DNA from: Micromonosporaceae bacterium
GTDB taxonomy: Bacteria; Actinomycetota; Actinomycetes; Mycobacteriales; Micromonosporaceae
Assembly: GCA_020027875.1 (NCBI GenBank)
Contig: JAHRHA010000001.1
Coordinates: 124,001 to 188,000 of the forward strand
Length of the DNA stretch: 64,000 nucleotides
Reading direction: 5' to 3'
Below, one piece after another: positions 14,735-23,178 of this stretch (the stretch's first letter is position 1; every line of letters starts with the position of its first letter). Below the pieces are notes generated by a model. It ran no database searches, was not told the origin of the DNA, and saw only the letters and a program-made list of their open reading frames with translations. The translations under genes and the position numbers were made by a program.

Positions 14735-17590
14735 ATGCCCATCCGCCTGCCGCGCCTACGCGTCACTCGCCGACGCGTCGTCAGTGGCTCCGTGATAGTC
14801 GTCGCGGTCGCCGCCTTGATCACCTGGGCGGCCTGGCCCGCGCCCCGTACGTTCACGACCACCGAAGAGACGCTCACCGTGTTCTCCGGACCGCGCGGCG
14901 ACGAACCGGTCAACCTGGACACGACCCTCTACCTGCCGAAGTCGGCCAGCGCCGCCACGCCGGTGCCGGCTATCCTGCTCGCTCACGGCTTTGGCGGGAC
15001 CAAGCGGAGCGTCGCGGAGGACGCGGCGGATTTCGCCGGGCGCGGGTACGCCGTACTGACGTGGACCGCCCGGGGCTTCGGTCTCAGCGGCGGGCAGATC
15101 CACCTCGACAGCCCGGATTACGAGGTGCGCGACGCCCAGCGGCTCATTGACTGGCTCGCCGCCCGGCCCGACATCGTCAAGGACCGGGGCGACCCGAAGG
15201 TGGCCGCGGTCGGCGGGTCCTATGGAGGCGCTCTGGCTTTGATGCTGGCGGCGCAGGACAGCCGGGTCGACGCGATCGTGCCGATGATCACCTGGAACGA
15301 CCTGGCTCGGTCGTTCCTTCCTGAATCCTCGGGCGGCGGCCCGGCGGAGGGTGTGTTCAAGAAGCAGTGGGCAGGCCTCTTCTTCGGCGGCGGGGGCCTT
15401 GGCATCGGTGGCGATGGCCCACTTCCACCGCAAGGCCTGCCGGCGACGCTGCCGGAAGGGCTTCCGCCGAACCTCATGGAGATGCTGGCGTCGCTGGATC
15501 CCGCCTGCGGGCGGTTCGCCAAGGATGTCTGCGCCGCCTATCACGATGTCGCGACCACCGGCCGCGCCAGCGACGCGACGATCGCGCTGCTCCGGCGCTC
15601 CAGCCCGGCGCAGACGCTTAACAAGATCAAGGCGCCGACGCTGCTCATCCAGGGGCAGGCGGACTCGCTATTCCCGCTCAGCGAGGCTGAGGCCAACTTC
15701 CGCGGCATCGCCGCCAACGGCACGCCGGTGCGAATGGACTGGTTCACGGGCGGCCACGACGGCGGGCAGGGCCCTCGATCCGACCGGGACCGCCTGCGTT
15801 ACCTCACCATCACCTGGCTCGACTATTACCTGCAGGGCAAGGGCGAGAAGCCGGACGCCGGCTTCACGTTCTCCCGGGTCACCGGCTTCGACGCCGACAC
15901 CCGACGGATCACCACCTCGGGCTTCTCGACCGACATCTTCCCCGGATCGGCCGACGTGCCCGAGGCGAGGACCGTGACCGTGGACGGGCCGCCGCAGCGG
16001 ATCGCCAGCCCGCCGGACGGCAATCCAGCCGCCATCACCACCCTGCCCGGCACCGGCAGTGGCAGCTTCTCGAGCTTCCTTGCGGGTGTGTCGCTCGAGA
16101 TTCCCGGCCAGCACGCGGACTTCTACTCCGAGCCGCTCCCGACCAACCTCGACGTGGTCGGCACGCCCACGATCAAGATCCGGGCCGCGTCACCGACCGG
16201 CGAGGCGGTTCTCTTCGTCAAGCTCTACGACTACGACCCCGACGCAGGAAGCAACCTGCCGTTCGGCCTCGCGGCGCCGGTTCGGCTCACCGGACTGCCG
16301 AGCTCAATCGACGAGGCCCAGCCGGTCACGGTCACGCTGCCGACAATCGCGCACCGCTTTGAGGCCGGTCACCGGTTGCGACTTACGGTCGCCACGTCCG
16401 ACCAGGCGTACACGACTCCGGTGGCGCCGGCGACCTACGTCGTGGGGCTACCAGCCTCCGGAGCCGCGGTCACCCTGCCCCAGCTCCCCGGCTCACCCAT
16501 CACCAATCCCGATGTGATCTGGCGTTACGTGCTCGCCGCGGTCGCGGCAGCGATCGTGTTCGGCGTCATCGTCGCGCTCGTCGTGGCGCGCCTACGCCGC
16601 CGGCGCAACGCGGTCTCAGTCGTCGAGGAGTTCGCGGACACGCCACTCGTCGTGCGTGGGCTGCGCAAGGTGTACGGAGACGGTTTCGTCGCAGTCTCCA
16701 CTGTGGACTTTACTGTCGAGCGTGGACAGGTAGTCGGGATGCTCGGGCCGAACGGCGCCGGCAAGACCACCACGCTGCGGGTCCTGCTCGGCATGACGCA
16801 GGCGACCAAAGGAGAAATCCTGGTCTTCGGCCATCACCTCAAGCCCGGGGCCGACGTGCTCACCCGGCTGGGTGCGCTCGTTGAGGGTCCCGGTTTCCTG
16901 CCCCACGTAACGGGGCTGCACAACCTCAAGCTGTACTGGCGCTCGACCGGACGGCCAGAGGCCGAGGCCCGCCTCGAGGAGGCATTGGAGATCGCCGGCC
17001 TGGGCGACGCGATCCACCGGAAGGTCCGCAAGTACAGCCACGGGATGAAACAGCGCCTGGCCATCGCGCAGGCGATGCTCGGCATGCCGGAGCTACTGGT
17101 GCTCGATGAACCGACCGACGGCCTCGATCCGCCACAGATCGCCGAGATGCGAAAGGTGCTGCGCGCCTACGCCACCGACGGCCGGGCCGTGCTGGTCTCG
17201 TCGCACCTGCTGGCTGAGGTCGAACAGACCTGCACCCACGTCGTGGTCATGCACAAGGGCGAGGTGGTCGCGGACGGACCCGTTGAGGATGTCGTGGGCG
17301 ACTCGCCCATCTCGCTGTTCGACGTCTCCGATGTGCCGGCGGCGTCCGCTGTGCTCGGCCAGCTGTCGGGCATCCGCTCGATCGCGCCGGACGGCCGAAA
17401 CGGGCTCGTCGTGGATCTGGACGGGACCTCCCGTACGGACGCGGTGGCGGCACTGGTGCGGGCCGGGGTCGGCGTCGACCGGGTCGTGCCGCGACGCCGC
17501 CTCGAAGACGCCTTCCTCACCCTGGTCGGCGGCGATTCGACTGAGCCTGAATCCGCCCACAAGCTCGCAGAGGTAGGTGGAGAGCGATGA
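14735..17590 (+). CDS. S15 (CocE/X-Pro) peptidase fused to an ABC-transporter ATPase
   Basis: 951-residue two-function protein. Residues ~15-35 are a signal anchor. Residues ~45-590 are an S15-type alpha/beta-hydrolase with its C-terminal jelly-roll: ILLAHGFGGTKRS, the nucleophile elbow VGGSYGG (Ser ~162), LIQGQADSLFPL and FTGGHDGG (His). A second membrane span lies at ~595-618. A complete ATPase of the drug-export class follows: MLGPNGAGKTTTLR (~670), SHGMKQRLAIAQAM, LLVLDEPTDGLDP and VSSHLLAEVEQT. The hydrolase would therefore be outside and the ATPase inside the cell. Its stop overlaps the start of an ABC-2 permease gene (ATGA), giving a complete exporter tethered to an extracellular esterase or peptidase. 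Confidence 0.92.
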   Translation: MPIRLPRLRVTRRRVVSGSVIVVAVAALITWAAWPAPRTFTTTEETLTVFSGPRGDEPVNLDTTLYLPKSASAATPVPAILLAHGFGGTKRSVAEDAADFAGRGYAVLTWTARGFGLSGGQIHLDSPDYEVRDAQRLIDWLAARPDIVKDRGDPKVAAVGGSYGGALALMLAAQDSRVDAIVPMITWNDLARSFLPESSGGGPAEGVFKKQWAGLFFGGGGLGIGGDGPLPPQGLPATLPEGLPPNLMEMLASLDPACGRFAKDVCAAYHDVATTGRASDATIALLRRSSPAQTLNKIKAPTLLIQGQADSLFPLSEAEANFRGIAANGTPVRMDWFTGGHDGGQGPRSDRDRLRYLTITWLDYYLQGKGEKPDAGFTFSRVTGFDADTRRITTSGFSTDIFPGSADVPEARTVTVDGPPQRIASPPDGNPAAITTLPGTGSGSFSSFLAGVSLEIPGQHADFYSEPLPTNLDVVGTPTIKIRAASPTGEAVLFVKLYDYDPDAGSNLPFGLAAPVRLTGLPSSIDEAQPVTVTLPTIAHRFEAGHRLRLTVATSDQAYTTPVAPATYVVGLPASGAAVTLPQLPGSPITNPDVIWRYVLAAVAAAIVFGVIVALVVARLRRRRNAVSVVEEFADTPLVVRGLRKVYGDGFVAVSTVDFTVERGQVVGMLGPNGAGKTTTLRVLLGMTQATKGEILVFGHHLKPGADVLTRLGALVEGPGFLPHVTGLHNLKLYWRSTGRPEAEARLEEALEIAGLGDAIHRKVRKYSHGMKQRLAIAQAMLGMPELLVLDEPTDGLDPPQIAEMRKVLRAYATDGRAVLVSSHLLAEVEQTCTHVVVMHKGEVVADGPVEDVVGDSPISLFDVSDVPAASAVLGQLSGIRSIAPDGRNGLVVDLDGTSRTDAVAALVRAGVGVDRVVPRRRLEDAFLTLVGGDSTEPESAHKLAEVGGER

Positions 17591-18453
17591 CAACGTCAAC
17601 GATGCCGGCGCGGACCTCGCCGGTCACGACGTTCTCGGTCGCCACGGAGCTGCGGCGCCAGGCTAGCCGACCACGGACTCGGATCGCGCTGGCGTTTATG
17701 TTGGCGCTTCCGCTGATCATCCTCGGCGCGTTCGAGTTCGGCGGCGGCGACGGCGATGACGACGGTGGCGGTGGCGGGGCGTTCTCCAGCCTCGTGGATG
17801 TCGCGACTGCCGGCGGCGCCAACTTCGCCCTGTTCACCATTCTGGTGTCATCCTCCTTCCTGCTGGTCGTGGTCTTCGCGCTGTTCTTCGGCGACACGAT
17901 CGCGAGCGAGGCGAGTTGGGGGAGTCTGCGTTACCTGCTGGCGATCCCGGTGCCACGGGCCCGCCTGCTCGGGGTCAAGGCGACCGTCTCGGTGATCTAC
18001 GCTGCGCTGGCGCTGGTGCTGCTGGTCGGCACCGCGCTGTTGGCCGGCACCCTGCGCTACGGCTGGAACCCGCTGCGCTCGACCATCGCAGACCAACTCA
18101 GCGCGGGCGAGGCACTGGGCCGGGTCAGCGCCGCGACCGGCTACATTGGACTGACGCTGCTCGTGGTCGGGGCGCTGGCGTTCCTGTTGTCCGTCTCCAC
18201 GGATGCGCCGCTCGGCGCCGTCGGCGGCGCGGTGCTGCTGCAGATCGTGTCGAGCATCCTCGACCAGATCGAGGCCCTCGGAGCGATCCGCGACTATCTG
18301 CCGACCCATTACAACGACGCGTGGATCGGGCTGCTCTCGACGCCCGTGCAGGTGGACACCATGGTGCGCGGGGCCATCTCCGCCCTACTTTACTCCGCCC
18401 TCTTCTTCGGGCTCGCCTTCTGGCGCTTCCTTCGAAAGGACATCGTCTCGTAG
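17587..18453 (+). CDS. ABC-2 type transporter permease
   Basis: 288-residue integral membrane protein with about six membrane segments (IALAFMLALPLIILGAF, LFTILVSSSFLLVVVFALFF and four further segments). The segment GDTIASEASWGSLRYLLAIP, then VPRARLLGVK, is typical of ABC-2 permeases of the NatB/LinH type. A Gly/Asp-rich external loop lies between segments 1 and 2. The ATG overlaps the stop of the peptidase-ATPase fusion, so the two certainly form one transporter. The cargo is unknown; the linked peptidase suggests a peptide or acylated substrate. Confidence 0.92.
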   Translation: MTTSTMPARTSPVTTFSVATELRRQASRPRTRIALAFMLALPLIILGAFEFGGGDGDDDGGGGGAFSSLVDVATAGGANFALFTILVSSSFLLVVVFALFFGDTIASEASWGSLRYLLAIPVPRARLLGVKATVSVIYAALALVLLVGTALLAGTLRYGWNPLRSTIADQLSAGEALGRVSAATGYIGLTLLVVGALAFLLSVSTDAPLGAVGGAVLLQIVSSILDQIEALGAIRDYLPTHYNDAWIGLLSTPVQVDTMVRGAISALLYSALFFGLAFWRFLRKDIVS

Positions 18454-18484
18454 TTGGCTTCTCGCGCATGGCTCTCCAACGTCA

Positions 18485-19417
18485 TCAGTGAGCGAGACGG
18501 TAACCAGGGATCGTGATCATGGGAGGCCGGTCGGGCCAGGTTATATCAGCGTCGACCGGGCTCGCCACACCGTCCACCCGATGGAACTGGGTGAGCGTGC
18601 TCCATAGTGGATGATCGGGTGAGACTCGCCGGAGCACCGTATGCAGAATTGTCGCCGCCATCCTTCCCAGCGCGGCGGTGTCCTGGTGACCGTGCGTCCG
18701 TTCGCCCAGGTCGACCTGCGCCACCGCGTCCAGCCCGTGTGCCGCGACCGTGTCGATCAGTAGCGCGGTCTCGACTCCGTACCCGGCCGCGAACGGCATT
18801 GTCTCCAGCAGCGAGCGACGGGCGGCGTACTCGCCGGCCAGCGGCTGGACCACACCGGCCAGCTCGGGCAGTAGCGCCCCCAACAGTGGCCGGGCCATGA
18901 GCTCGGTGACCCGGCCACCGCCGGCGGCGGCGACGTCCAGCAGCGGCCGGTCGTAGAACGCCTTGACCATCAGCACCGAGTCGTCGTTGAGCAGCGGGCC
19001 CAGCAGCCCGGTGACGTAGTGCTCGCCGAAGTCGGTGAGGTCGGCGTCGATGTAGACGAGGATGTCTCCGGTCGTCACGTGTAGCGCCTTCCAGAGCACC
19101 TCGCCCTTGCCGGCGTACGAACCCACCTCCGGCAGGATGTCGTCACGGTGGTGGACGTCCGCGCCCGCATCGACAGCGACCTTGGCGGTCTGGTCCACCG
19201 AGCCCGAGTCGATCACGACAACCTCGTCCACGAGCCCCGTGCCGTCGGCCAGGCGGCGGACGCCCGCGATGATCTCCCCGACTGTCGGCTCCTCGTCGAG
19301 CGCCGGCAGCACCACGCTCACCCGAACGGCGCCTTTGTGCTCCACCAGTCGCTCGGACGGCCAGTCGGCAGCGGCACTCGTACGACGGTCGAACCACTTC
19401 GCGGCAGCAGGATGCAC
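18485..19417 (-). CDS. gpgS: Glucosyl-3-phosphoglycerate synthase
   Basis: 310-residue GT81-type glycosyltransferase that transfers glucose from an NDP-sugar to 3-phosphoglycerate, the first step of glucosylglycerate and methylglucose-lipopolysaccharide synthesis. Visible motifs are VSVVLPALDEEPTVGEII, EVVVIDSGSVDQTAKVA, the metal-binding ILVYIDADLTDFGEHYV (DxD), VKAFYDRPL and GYGVETALLIDT with GERTHGHQD. The GTG start lies 6 nt after a minus-strand TAGCGT box. It stands alone; the matching phosphatase is not adjacent. Confidence 0.92.
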   Translation of the reverse strand: MHPAAAKWFDRRTSAAADWPSERLVEHKGAVRVSVVLPALDEEPTVGEIIAGVRRLADGTGLVDEVVVIDSGSVDQTAKVAVDAGADVHHRDDILPEVGSYAGKGEVLWKALHVTTGDILVYIDADLTDFGEHYVTGLLGPLLNDDSVLMVKAFYDRPLLDVAAAGGGRVTELMARPLLGALLPELAGVVQPLAGEYAARRSLLETMPFAAGYGVETALLIDTVAAHGLDAVAQVDLGERTHGHQDTAALGRMAATILHTVLRRVSPDHPLWSTLTQFHRVDGVASPVDADITWPDRPPMITIPGYRLAH

Positions 19418-19423
19418 ACCCTC

Positions 19424-19429
19424 ACGCTA
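19424..19429 (-). promoter_or_regulatory. -10 box, leaderless start of gpgS
   Basis: Minus-strand TAGCGT, 6 nt before the GTG at 19417. Confidence 0.6.
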
Positions 19430-19574
19430 AGGGCCCGTCGCGGGCCGGGTCAGCCGGACCGGCGCGGCGGGCAGGCGGCGGGGCCGGCGCAGGGCCGGGG
19501 TCGGGCCGGCGTTGGGCTGGCGTTCGGCCGGCGCGCCGCGCCGGCCCGGGGTGGAGATTGGGCCGCGCGACGGA

Positions 19575-19580
19575 TAGCCT
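19575..19580 (+). promoter_or_regulatory. -10 box, leaderless start of a membrane-anchored protein gene
   Basis: TAGCCT, 8 nt before the GTG at 19589. Confidence 0.5.
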
Positions 19581-19588
19581 GCGAAGCC

Positions 19589-20287
19589 GTGGATGGCTGG
19601 GATTCAGAAGACCCGAAAGAGATCGTCGTCGGTGACCGACGGATGCGTGTCGGACGGCGAAGGGCCGGCCGGCGGCCACTCGCCGTGGCGATCACAATCA
19701 TCCTGGCCGTCGTGCTGGTCGGGCTCGCCATCGGCGGCTACTTCTGGTTCACCCGACCGACCGGCCTCGCGGCCATGCCTAATCCGGCCGTGGTCGCTCC
19801 TGGAGGCTTCCGCGCGACTATCGGCGCCAACAACACGATCACCGTAGGCCTGGAGGTCCGCAACACCGCCGAGGCCGCGCTGACACTTATCGAGGCCAGG
19901 ATCGTCGCACCAGCCGGCCTGACCAGCATCCAACTAGCAATTATCCCGACCGGCGACGGGAATCAGGGCTTCGCGCTGGGCGGCGATCTGCCGGCGACCG
20001 CGCCCGTGCAACTGGGCACGACCGCCGCCGACCGCAACGCGATCATCGCCGCCCGGTTCACCATAGATTGCGCCGGCCTGCTCGCGTCGGGCGCCGCGAC
20101 CGGTGAGCAGATCTTCGTGACTGTCCAGGTCGGAGACCAGCAGCGGGTCGAGGAACTGACTCCGCCCGCCGTCGGCGACCTACCCTGGCTGACCGCCACC
20201 GCGCAACGAGCCTGCCTCGACCCGGTCTCCACCGCGTCGCCGGAGCCGCAGCTGCCGCCGCTACCCGACCCGACTTTGACCCCCTAG
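19589..20287 (+). CDS. Membrane-anchored extracytoplasmic protein, unknown function
   Basis: 232 residues. A cytoplasmic basic head (RVGRRRAGRRP) precedes one membrane span (LAVAITIILAVVLVGLAIGG, residues ~31-50). The outside part is a beta-rich domain of about 160 residues (GLEVRNTAEAALTLIEARIV) with two cysteines, resembling the Ig-like domains of cell-envelope proteins. A Pro-rich tail ends the chain. The start is chosen because a -10 box is close upstream; ATG 55 bases later is an alternative. It is flanked by gpgS and the SAM-regulated thrC, and no functional link is evident. Confidence 0.75.
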   Translation: MDGWDSEDPKEIVVGDRRMRVGRRRAGRRPLAVAITIILAVVLVGLAIGGYFWFTRPTGLAAMPNPAVVAPGGFRATIGANNTITVGLEVRNTAEAALTLIEARIVAPAGLTSIQLAIIPTGDGNQGFALGGDLPATAPVQLGTTAADRNAIIAARFTIDCAGLLASGAATGEQIFVTVQVGDQQRVEELTPPAVGDLPWLTATAQRACLDPVSTASPEPQLPPLPDPTLTP

Positions 20288-20341
20288 AACCGGCGCCACT
20301 CCCGGCTGACCACGTCTTGTAGGGTGACCCCAACAACTGAA

Positions 20342-20459
20342 GATCTCATCCAGAGGGGCAGAGGGATACGGCCCGATGAAGCCCCGGCAACCACCGCATA
20401 AGCGGCAGGTGCCAAGTCCGTCCCACGATCGTTCGAGGCGTGGGGAAGATGAGAAGGAG
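20342..20459 (+). ncRNA. SAM-I (S-box) riboswitch upstream of thrC
   Basis: The conserved S-box core is readable. The P1 5' strand TCTCATC (20344-20350) is followed by CAGAGGGGCAGAGGGAT, CGGCCCGATGAAGCCCCGGC and AACC. The P3 arm CCGCATAAGCGG, the junction CAGGTGCCAA and a P4 hairpin (CCCACG...CGTGGG) come next. The P1 3' strand GATGAGA (20448-20454) closes the structure. P1 abuts and slightly overlaps the AAGGAG ribosome site of thrC (20454-20459), and no terminator stem follows. SAM binding should therefore hide the ribosome site and block translation. Confidence 0.9.
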
Positions 20460-20464
20460 TTCCG

Positions 20465-21751
20465 ATGGCATTGCCCGCTGTCCCGCTCGCAGGTTTAGCG
20501 GGAGTGTCTGCAGCCCGCTGCTTGATCTGTCGCAACTGTGGCACCGAGGCGCCCCTGCGCGCCCAACACGCCTGCCACAGCTGCTTCGGCCCGCTCGAGA
20601 TTGGGTACGATTCCGACCTTCTGGCCAGGGTGACCCGCGAGCAGATCGAGGCCGGCCCAAAGAGCATGTGGCGCTATGCCCCGCTGCTACCCGTGGGCCA
20701 GGACGCCGCCGAACGGGTGACGCTGGATCCGGGTTACACCCCCTTGGTACGGGCGAGCGCGCTCGCCGATGCGGTCGGTGTCCGGGCGCCGTTGTGGGTC
20801 AAGGACGACTCGGCGAACCCCACCCACTCCTTCAAGGACCGCGTCGTGTCGGTCGCCCTCACGGCCGCCCGAGCCTTCGGATTCACCCGGTTCGCCTGCG
20901 CATCCACCGGGAATCTCGCCAACTCCGTGGCCGCCCACGCGGCGCGTGCCGGGGTCCCGTCCATGGTCTTCATTCCGGCCGACCTGGAGGCCGGCAAGGT
21001 GCTGACGACCGCGGTGTACGGCGGCGACGTGGTCGCGGTCGACGGCTCCTACGACGACGCGAACCGGCTCTGTTCCGAGCTCACCGAGACCGACGAGTTC
21101 GAGCAGACGGCGTTCGTCAACGTCAACCTTCGGCCCTTCTATGCCGAGGGCTCGAAGACGCTCGGGTACGAGGTGGCCGAGCAGCTCGGCTGGCGGCTGC
21201 CCGCCCAGGTCGTCATCCCGATGGCCAGCGGCGAGCTCCTCACCAAGGTGGACAAGGCATTCGCGGAGCTCGTGGAGTTGGGACTGGTGGGTGCACCACC
21301 CGAGGGGTGGCGGGTCTTCGGTGCCCAGTCGTCCGGCTGCAGTCCGATCGCCGCCGCCATGCACGCCGGTGTCGACGAGATCACGCCGGTCAGGCCGACT
21401 GGCATCGCCAAGTCACTCAACATCGGCGACCCGGCGGCCGGGCTCTACGCCCTCGAGTCGGTGCGCCGCACCGGCGGCTGGATGGACCACGTGACCGATG
21501 ACGATATTCGCGAGGGGATCCGGTTGCTGGCCCGGACCACCGGCATCTTCGCGGAGACCGCCGGCGGGGTGACGGTGGCGGTCCTACGCAAGCTGGTGAC
21601 GACCGGCAAGCTGGACCCGGATGCGGAGACGGTCGTGTTCAACACGGGCGAGGGCCTCAAGACACTCGATGCCATCGACGGCAGCGTCGGTCCGACGTAT
21701 CGGATACGCCCGTCGTTGCGCGCAGCGAAGGAAGCTCAGCTGATCGGCTGA
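20465..21751 (+). CDS. thrC: Threonine synthase (PLP-dependent), SAM-riboswitch controlled
   Basis: 428-residue fold-type II PLP enzyme that releases phosphate from O-phosphohomoserine to make threonine. The N-terminus has a zinc-ribbon-like cluster (CLICRNCG ... CHSC) typical of plant-type threonine synthases. The PLP lysine is in ANPTHSFKDRVVS (Lys ~124). The substrate motif CASTGNLANSVAAHAAR and GSKTLGYEVAEQLGW follow. The ribosome site AAGGAG is directly attached to a SAM-I riboswitch. The homology is clear, but control by SAM would also fit an enzyme that draws on the same homoserine-phosphate pool for methionine, so the exact reaction deserves a test. Confidence 0.9.
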   Translation: MALPAVPLAGLAGVSAARCLICRNCGTEAPLRAQHACHSCFGPLEIGYDSDLLARVTREQIEAGPKSMWRYAPLLPVGQDAAERVTLDPGYTPLVRASALADAVGVRAPLWVKDDSANPTHSFKDRVVSVALTAARAFGFTRFACASTGNLANSVAAHAARAGVPSMVFIPADLEAGKVLTTAVYGGDVVAVDGSYDDANRLCSELTETDEFEQTAFVNVNLRPFYAEGSKTLGYEVAEQLGWRLPAQVVIPMASGELLTKVDKAFAELVELGLVGAPPEGWRVFGAQSSGCSPIAAAMHAGVDEITPVRPTGIAKSLNIGDPAAGLYALESVRRTGGWMDHVTDDDIREGIRLLARTTGIFAETAGGVTVAVLRKLVTTGKLDPDAETVVFNTGEGLKTLDAIDGSVGPTYRIRPSLRAAKEAQLIG

Positions 21752-22022
21752 TCCTTTGCGAGGTCAGTAACGGTCAGTGACGGGCATTTGGGCCGACTCT
21801 CGCGCGTCATCGCCGATGCGGCAAGCCAAGCTGGCAACGCAGCGTAACGGTCGCGAAGCTGCCAGTTGGAGAAACGGTGACGAAGGTCTTGACGAGGGTG
21901 CGGAGGACCGCGCAGGATTCTGCGTGCGGGAGGTTCGTCGCCGCGGCGCCGGCAGGGCGGCGCGAAGTTTCGATGTCAGCGATGGCGTCGGCGCGAGGCT
22001 CCTCCCGACCAACGTATGATCC
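21752..22022. other. Intergenic stretch after thrC
   Basis: No gene is convincing on either strand; open frames here have no family motifs and poor codon structure. It may contain the degraded remains of a gene, but nothing is recognised. It ends in a long perfect hairpin. Confidence 0.5.
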
Positions 22023-22087
22023 CCGCGATCAAGGAGTTATGGCGGTGGTTGGATCACCAAACCACCGCCATAACTCCTTGATCGCGG
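22023..22087. repeat. Perfect 28-bp hairpin (CGATCAAGG family, copy 1)
   Basis: A 28-bp uninterrupted stem (22023-22050 with 22060-22087) surrounds a 9-nt loop. The outer arm begins CCGCGATCAAGGAGTTATGG. Two related hairpins with the same outer arm lie at 49211-49276 and 61522-61598. Confidence 0.85.
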
Positions 22088-22103
22088 TGGTAGGGGTGGC
22101 GGC

Positions 22104-23178
22104 ATGCAGGTGCACATCAGGCCGCTCGACGTCAATGACGAGCGCGACATTGAGTCGTCCTTCCGGATCCACGCGGCGGCACAGGCTCACGACGTTCCAG
22201 ACTTTCCGCCCTGGTCGAGGACGGACCATGTCGGTCGGCTACGCCACCCATGGCCCGGCACCAGTTCCGATACCTGGCTCGCGCTCGGCGACCCTGACGC
22301 ACGAGGCCTGGTGACGGTCGACCTGCCCAATCTGGACAACACGCATATGGCGATCGTCGAACTCAAGGTGCACCCGGAATACCGCAGACGGGGCGTTGGC
22401 ACGGCGCTCTACACAACGGCGACCGATTTCGTCCGGGCCAGCGGTCGACGCGTGCTGCAGGGCCACTACGTAACGACGCTGCCCGGTGGAGCGGAGCGCC
22501 GCTCACGAGGCGTTCGCCGCGGCGATGGGCGCTAAGGCTGCCCTGCCGGAGATCAGGAGGCGCCTCGACCTAGACATTGTGGATAGAGCGGGGTGGTCCC
22601 GACTACTGGCCGATGCCCGTTCGCGCGCATCCGGTTACTCCGTTGTGAGATGGATCGACACCGCCCCTGATGAGACCGTGGGCGACGTGGCCCGCCTCGA
22701 AGGACGATTACTGCTCGACGCCCCCATGGGCGATCTGATCGTCGAGGCCGAGAACGTCGACGTCGATCGGATCCGTTCCACCGAGGAGATGCTCCGGCGA
22801 CGCGGCCGGAGGAGCTACCACGTCGGCGCCCGCCACGATGCCTCCGGCCGCCTCGCCGCCTGGACCATGATTGCCTTCGACGCGGACACCAAGTCCCATG
22901 CCTGGCAACACATCACCACCGTCGACCCGGCGTACCGTGGGCACCGACTCGGCCTCGTGGTCAAGATCGAGAATCTACTGTTCACGATCGCCCATGAGCC
23001 CGACCTTCAACGCATCAACACCTGGAACGCGACCGAGAACAGCCACATGATCGCGATCAACGAGGCGCTCGGATTCCGGGCGATCGACGGTTGGGTCAGC
23101 TGGCAGCACGAGATCTGGCCACGCCACGAATGCATGGCCCAGGCGCGGCCGCCCCGGGCGGCGAGGCATGATGGCCCC
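22104..23178 (+). pseudogene. Tandem GNAT acetyltransferase, frameshifted and without its stop
   Basis: The N-terminal GNAT domain (VELKVHPEYRRRGVGTALYT) is in one frame up to about 22480. The second half (HEAFAAAMGAKAALPEIRRR, then HITTVDPAYRGHRLGLVVKI and ENSHMIAINEALGFRAI) continues in the +1 frame from about 22490. Together they match the ~400-residue double-GNAT proteins of actinobacteria. The second frame has no stop and reads straight through into paaN. The normal chain would end near WQHEIW. The gene is therefore broken in the middle and open at its end. Confidence 0.75.

Noticed and set aside
20285-20341. Rho-independent terminator before the riboswitch
   Set aside because: No stem could be found between the preceding stop codon and the P1 helix; the only structure is the riboswitch itself.
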